Positions 9,240-11,968 of a stretch of 11,968 nucleotides of DNA are shown here, one piece after another; within the stretch, counting starts at the first letter, position 1; each line of letters starts with the position of its first letter. The stretch is from Elusimicrobiota bacterium. GTDB taxonomy: Bacteria; CG03; SLGR01. A program made the translations under genes and the position numbers. Location: contig JAAZFS010000056.1 of NCBI GenBank assembly GCA_012511615.1, forward strand, positions 1-11,968, read 5' to 3'. The notes beneath the pieces were generated by a model. The model made no database searches and was not told the DNA's origin. It saw only the letters and a program-made list of their open reading frames with translations.

Positions 9240-10064
9240 TTACTCCAGCATCGCAAGGCTGGCGGCCATCACCGCCATCCCGGCCACCACCCCGTAGATC
9301 GACAAATGGTGTTCGCCATACTCGCGGGCCGCCGGCAAAAGCTCATCCAGCGAAATAAACACCATAATCCCCGCCACCGACGCAAACACCAGGCTCAGGA
9401 TCATCTCATTGAAGAAGAAAAACAGCAACCCGAACCCCGCCAGCGCCCCCAGCGGCTCGGACAAACCCGACAAAAACGAATACACAAACGCTTTCTTCCG
9501 GCTGCCGGTGGCGTAGTAAATCGGGATCGAGACCGCGATGCCTTCGGGAATATTGTGAATCGCTATCGCAATCGCAATCGCCACACCCAGATGCGGATCG
9601 GCCAAAGCGGCCATAAACGTCGCCAGCCCTTCCGGAAAGTTGTGAATCGCAATCGCCAACGCCGTCATAATCCCCACACGATGCAGTGTACGCTGGTTCC
9701 GGGCCGCCGCCTTGTCGCCAATCTCCTCGACAATATGCACCTCGTGAGGGTTTTCAAAATTGGGCACCAGCTTGTCAATCAACGCAATCACCGCCATCCC
9801 GCCGAAAAACGCCCCCGACGCCGCCCAATACCCCCAGCCGGCCCCCAATTGGCGCTGCAGCCCGTCAAGCGCTTTGTGGAAAATCTCCACCAGCGAAATA
9901 TAGATCATCACGCCGGCCGAAAAACCAAGGGCGATGGACAGAAAACGAACATTGGTGTGTTTGGCGAAATACGCGATGCAACTGCCGACACCCGTTGCCA
10001 GCCCGGCAAACAGTGTCAACCCGAACGCGAACAAGATCGTTTGCACAGAATAGTCGCTAATCAT
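9240..10064 (-). CDS. zupT: ZIP-family divalent metal (zinc) transporter, ZupT-like
   Basis: The 274 residues form an inner-membrane ZIP transporter with about eight helices, which imports Zn(II) and often Fe, Mn or Co. The two metal-site helices carry HNFPEG (141-146, TM4) and HNIPEG (170-175, TM5), the hallmark of the ZupT/GufA group. TM2 has SLVEIFHKA (57-65). The loop 101-128 contains several His and Glu residues (PHEVHIVEE). C-terminal helices include SGLSEPLGAL and SLDELLPAA. TM5 has an unusually regular VAIAIAIAIHN run coded by ATCGCA-like hexamer repeats. Length and ends are normal. Its GC content is clearly higher than that of the genes on the left. The ATG matches the usual ZupT N-terminus, and a sigma70-type promoter ends about 8 nt before it. 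It stands alone, codirectional with the rrn operon and divergent from the TPR gene. Confidence 0.95.
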   Translation of the reverse strand: MISDYSVQTILFAFGLTLFAGLATGVGSCIAYFAKHTNVRFLSIALGFSAGVMIYISLVEIFHKALDGLQRQLGAGWGYWAASGAFFGGMAVIALIDKLVPNFENPHEVHIVEEIGDKAAARNQRTLHRVGIMTALAIAIHNFPEGLATFMAALADPHLGVAIAIAIAIHNIPEGIAVSIPIYYATGSRKKAFVYSFLSGLSEPLGALAGFGLLFFFFNEMILSLVFASVAGIMVFISLDELLPAAREYGEHHLSIYGVVAGMAVMAASLAMLE

Positions 10065-10072
10065 ACCCGGCG

Positions 10073-10101
10073 ATTATAGTCTCTGCCTGACACACTGTCC
10101 A
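10073..10101 (-). promoter_or_regulatory. zupT promoter (predicts leaderless mRNA)
   Basis: On the minus strand, TGGACA (fwd 10096-10101), exactly 17 nt, then a perfect TATAAT (fwd 10073-10078). Only 8 nt lie between the -10 hexamer and the ATG, so transcription should start at or within 1-3 nt of the start codon. There is no Shine-Dalgarno. No Zur-like palindrome was evident by eye. Confidence 0.65.
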
Positions 10102-10166
10102 GACCAGCCCCATATTATTCGTCTCGTACGGCAATCTTGCCCCTGCCGATCCGGCCCCCGGTGTCC

Positions 10167-10196
10167 TTTGTCAATTCCCCAAAATTCATTGACAAA
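10167..10196. promoter_or_regulatory. Palindrome over the -35 box: candidate operator
   Basis: TTTGTCAAT (10167-10175) and ATTGACAAA (10188-10196) are perfect 9-bp inverted arms, with centres 21 bp apart (two helical turns). The right arm contains the -35 hexamer of the TPR-gene promoter. A dimeric regulator bound here would block RNA polymerase. The regulator is not known. Confidence 0.5.
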
Positions 10197-10217
10197 CCCC
10201 CTCCGTCCCGCTATTAT
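10189..10217 (+). promoter_or_regulatory. Strong sigma70-type promoter of the TPR gene
   Basis: A perfect TTGACA (10189-10194), 17 nt, and TATTAT (10212-10217, 5 of 6). The predicted start near 10224 gives a leader of about 70 nt before ATG 10296. Confidence 0.75.
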
Positions 10218-10295
10218 GGATATCAGTAAGACAGTTCTATAAAAACCGGCAGAGCCGCTGTGAGTCCGCTTGCACCTGAGTTAAGGAGACGCATT

Positions 10296-11300
10296 ATGTA
10301 CTTTCTAAAAAGCCGCAAAGACAGTTCTATCTGGCGATTTGGCTGGCATTATGTATTTGCGCTTCTGATCTCTCTGTCCGTGCTGATCGTCGCGATCGGC
10401 TGGCCCTTTGCCTCGACCAACCGTGCCGGTCTGCTGCTTGCCACCGTCGGTGTATGTCTGGGGGTTGTCGCGCTGCTTTATGCCGTCTTTGCCGCGTTGC
10501 TGCTGGCGTTCGAGGCCGTGCGCAGCCTCAAAGACACCGGCGAAAAGCTGGACAACTCGACCGAAATGCTCAACCGGCAGAGCAATCTCCTGTTTCAAAT
10601 CGCCCTGGGCGTGCGGCTCAGCGACACGGCCAAGGAGATCGTCTTCCGCGACGCCGAGCAGATGGAACTCGGCGAAGCGGCCCTCAACAAGCTCCACCAG
10701 CACGACTTCGAAGACGCCGAAGCCATGATCGCCGCCATGGCCGAGCAACCCCAATACAAAGAGCTGGCCAGCCGGATCAAGCGAATGGCCGACCGCTACC
10801 GCAGCGCCACCGAAGAAGGCCGCATCACTCAGGTCATTACGCACATCGAGGAGCTGCTGGATCAAAACCTGTGGGCACAGGCGGCCGTCCAGATCGAAAG
10901 CCTGGTCAAGACCTTTCCCCATTCCGAGAAGGCCAAAACCATGCACGCCCAGCTTCAGGAACGCAAAGACCGCCACAAACGCGTACTCCTGGCCGATTGG
11001 GACCTGGCCGTCCGCAACAAAGACACCGACCGCGGCCTTGAGATTCTCAAGGAACTGGATTTGTACCTCACCCCCGCCGAGGCGCTGGCCCTCCAGGAAT
11101 CGGCCGCCACGGTATTCCGCACCAAACTCCACAATCTCGGCGTCGATTTTTCCGTCGCAGTGACCGAAAAGAACTGGCAAAAAGCGCTCGAACTCGGCAA
11201 GCACATCGTCCAGAACTTCCCCAACAGCCGTATGGCCGCCGAAATCCGTACAAAAATGGACATCCTGCAGGCACGCGCCGCCCAACCAAAAAACCAATAA
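10296..11300 (+). CDS. Membrane-anchored TPR-like protein of unknown function
   Basis: I do not recognise a named family. I chose ATG 10296 (334 aa) over GTG 10260 because AAGGAG (10283-10288) lies 7 nt before it. A short basic N-terminus is followed by two membrane helices (about 17-37 and 44-72), so both ends should be cytoplasmic. An amphipathic, probably coiled segment follows (about 73-130, KDTGEKLDNSTEMLNRQS). The rest is helical with TPR-like pairs. Two segments clearly resemble each other: NLWAQAAVQIESLVKTFPHS (191-210) and NWQKALELGKHIVQNFPNS (293-311). A helix pair around 130-165 is similar in form. The role may be as a scaffold or envelope-associated adaptor; this is inference only. 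GC content is high, like zupT and unlike the left-hand genes. It is monocistronic as far as visible. Confidence 0.85.
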   Translation: MYFLKSRKDSSIWRFGWHYVFALLISLSVLIVAIGWPFASTNRAGLLLATVGVCLGVVALLYAVFAALLLAFEAVRSLKDTGEKLDNSTEMLNRQSNLLFQIALGVRLSDTAKEIVFRDAEQMELGEAALNKLHQHDFEDAEAMIAAMAEQPQYKELASRIKRMADRYRSATEEGRITQVITHIEELLDQNLWAQAAVQIESLVKTFPHSEKAKTMHAQLQERKDRHKRVLLADWDLAVRNKDTDRGLEILKELDLYLTPAEALALQESAATVFRTKLHNLGVDFSVAVTEKNWQKALELGKHIVQNFPNSRMAAEIRTKMDILQARAAQPKNQ

Positions 11301-11480
11301 TCAATTCGAACAGCTCTCCCGCTGCCAAAGGAAAGTCCCCGCGCAGCGGGGGAGGGGGTATAAAAAAAGAAAAATTCCACCCATTAATCAATCGAATGGG
11401 TTGCTGCTTGCTCTTGACCAAAGAGTCGATATAATAGACAAAAATGAATTATTATTCCCTGTTATACGGACTGACGACTT
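11301..11480. other. Intergenic region with composition change and a weak promoter
   Basis: Apart from the GC hairpin, composition falls to AT-rich after about 11360. TATAAT at 11430-11435 with TTGCTC 16 nt upstream (11408-11413) may be the promoter of the following methyltransferase remnant. No ribosome site is obvious before ATG 11481. An 18-codon frame at 11444-11500 overlaps that ATG and is not supported. Confidence 0.45.
11314..11354. repeat. GC-rich hairpin element downstream of the TPR gene
   Basis: CCCCGC (11337-11342) and GCGGGG (11346-11351) form a 6-bp stem with a GCA loop. An alternative longer pairing is CTCTCCCGCTGC (11314-11325) with GCAGCGGGGGAG (11343-11354). It lies just after the stop codon but lacks a following T-run on the plus strand (AAAAAAA follows instead), so it is not a standard intrinsic terminator. 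It may be a dispersed palindromic repeat. Confidence 0.5.
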
Positions 11481-11689
11481 ATGAAATTCAAACTCGGTGA
11501 ACTCTTCTGCGGCCCGGGAGGATTAGCTTTGGGCGCAGTCTTAGCAAAACCGTAAAAGTCTGCAAAAGGAATGTTTTTTTCAAACAGCCATGCGTGGGGA
11601 GTCGATAAAGGCAAATTGCTTTAGACTATCGTATTGAGCCGCACTGCAATCAACCTACTATTAACCTTGAAGTTTTACGCCAAAGATAG
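11481..11689 (+). pseudogene. C5-cytosine DNA methyltransferase, broken 5' remnant
   Basis: ATG 11481 starts KLGELFCGPGGLALGA, the motif I (S-adenosylmethionine-binding F.G.GG) region of C5-cytosine methyltransferases, and stops after 24 codons at TAA 11553-11555. Homology resumes in other frames: SNSHAWGVDK (11582-11611), resembling motif II (HAWA.D.D), and then ALDYRIEPHCN (about 11620-11652). Three single-base length changes, all in homopolymers (A-run near 11546, T-run 11574-11580, G-run near 11612), would give one frame to TAG 11687. The catalytic PCQ motif IV and everything after it are missing: the downstream DNA belongs to the convergent DUF3427 gene. It is therefore a truncated and frameshifted remnant. 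The shifts could be real decay or homopolymer read errors; the truncation cannot be explained that way. Confidence 0.75.
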
Positions 11690-11968
11690 GCAGGCATTGG
11701 ATTGTGAAGTCGCCATGTAATACTCATAGGCTTAGAGCCATGATGGGTAATATAATTGGCACTTCCTAAAAAATGATAGGGTTCTGCAAAATTATTTTCA
11801 TTCGTTCGATTTTCTCTGACAAAAAGGAGAATCGTGTTCCCAGTTTTACGATGGTTGATATACCGAAGCCCAGTAGCAGAGTCCTCCTTCGTCGTAGATT
11901 GGCTTTGCCAGTGGAAGAGCGTTTCATTGATTGCATAATCTTCGTACATAGTGGTCGGTGAGTAATGC
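11650..11968 (-). CDS. DUF3427-domain protein (C-terminus of a DEAD/DEAH helicase-type protein), partial
   Basis: The frame stays open to the right window edge, so only the last 105 or so residues are visible. The ATG at 11947-11949 is internal: upstream codons give HYSPTT just before MYEDYAI. Motifs HYSPTTMYEDYAI, ETLFHWQSQS, TGLRYINH, TILLFVRE, YHFLGSANYITHHGS and MSITWRL are those of DUF3427. This domain ends large superfamily 2 helicases, often with a phospholipase D-like nuclease domain at the N-terminus, that are associated with restriction and defence loci. It ends at TGA 11650-11652, overlapping the tail of the convergent methyltransferase remnant. A helicase-nuclease beside a C5 methyltransferase fits a restriction-modification locus (inference). 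Confidence 0.85.
   Translation of the reverse strand, partial: HYSPTTMYEDYAINETLFHWQSQSTTKEDSATGLRYINHRKTGNTILLFVRENRTNENNFAEPYHFLGSANYITHHGSKPMSITWRLHNPMPAYLWRKTSRLIVG

Noticed and set aside
9306..10079. Long plus-strand frames opposite zupT (for example 257 codons, Arg/His/Gln-rich)
   Set aside because: They are antisense shadows of a GC-rich gene whose product is clearly a ZIP transporter; composition is that of a reverse-frame artefact.
10260..10295. GTG 10260 as start of the TPR gene
   Set aside because: It has no ribosome site, and ATG 10296 has AAGGAG at good spacing followed directly by the membrane-protein N-terminus.
10305..11297. 330-codon minus-strand frame opposite the TPR gene
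   Set aside because: The plus strand has promoter, ribosome site, membrane helices and repeats; the minus product is low-complexity Gly/Val/Phe-rich, without motifs or ribosome site.
11336..11365. GC hairpin as the intrinsic terminator of the TPR gene
   Set aside because: No T-run follows on the plus strand; the run there is A's, and on the minus strand the T-run precedes the stem.

Overview
The window looks bacterial, from a diderm (outer-membrane) organism. It carries a type IV pilus/type II secretion ATPase, a signal-peptide protein with an outer-membrane-barrel look, and an rRNA operon with Ile and Ala tRNAs. I cannot name the phylum with confidence. An EF-G-like GTPase, an rRNA operon without 16S, heptad intergenic repeats and a GC-rich TPR membrane protein would fit Planctomycetota-like or candidate-phylum environmental bacteria, but this is inference. 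The genes left of about 5120 are AT-rich. zupT and the TPR gene (9240-11300) are clearly GC-richer, and the last 500 bases are AT-rich again. A mosaic genome and a joined metagenome contig must therefore both be considered.

Layout. 1-1507 (+): a PilB/GspE-type ATPase gene, entered in its N-terminal domain and interrupted by an in-frame TAA at 137-139. 1524-5117 (-): yebC, an EF-G-like translational GTPase just upstream of it (26-nt gap, probably one operon), and a small beta-barrel-like exported protein that begins only 11 nt beyond the 5S gene. 5129-9155 (-): an rRNA operon read right to left as tandem promoters with AT-rich upstream tracts, a leader hairpin, boxA, tRNA-Ile(GAT), an inverted heptad repeat, tRNA-Ala(TGC), a second boxA, 23S and 5S. 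No 16S gene lies between the promoters and tRNA-Ile, so this is a 16S-less (unlinked) rrn operon. 9240-10064 (-): a ZupT-like ZIP metal transporter whose promoter predicts a leaderless mRNA. 10167-11300 (+): a strong sigma70-type promoter inside a palindrome, driving a two-TM TPR protein of unknown function. 11301-11968: a GC hairpin repeat, the broken 5' end of a C5-cytosine methyltransferase gene (+), and, convergent with it, the C-terminus of a DUF3427 helicase-type protein (-). The last two look like the decayed edge of a restriction-modification or defence locus.

The most notable observations are the complete rrn leader fused directly to tRNA-Ile with no 16S, the interrupted pilus ATPase, the EF-G paralogue with substituted GTPase motifs beside yebC, and the methyltransferase remnant facing a DUF3427 gene. 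I did not find a complete, clearly new multi-gene system.
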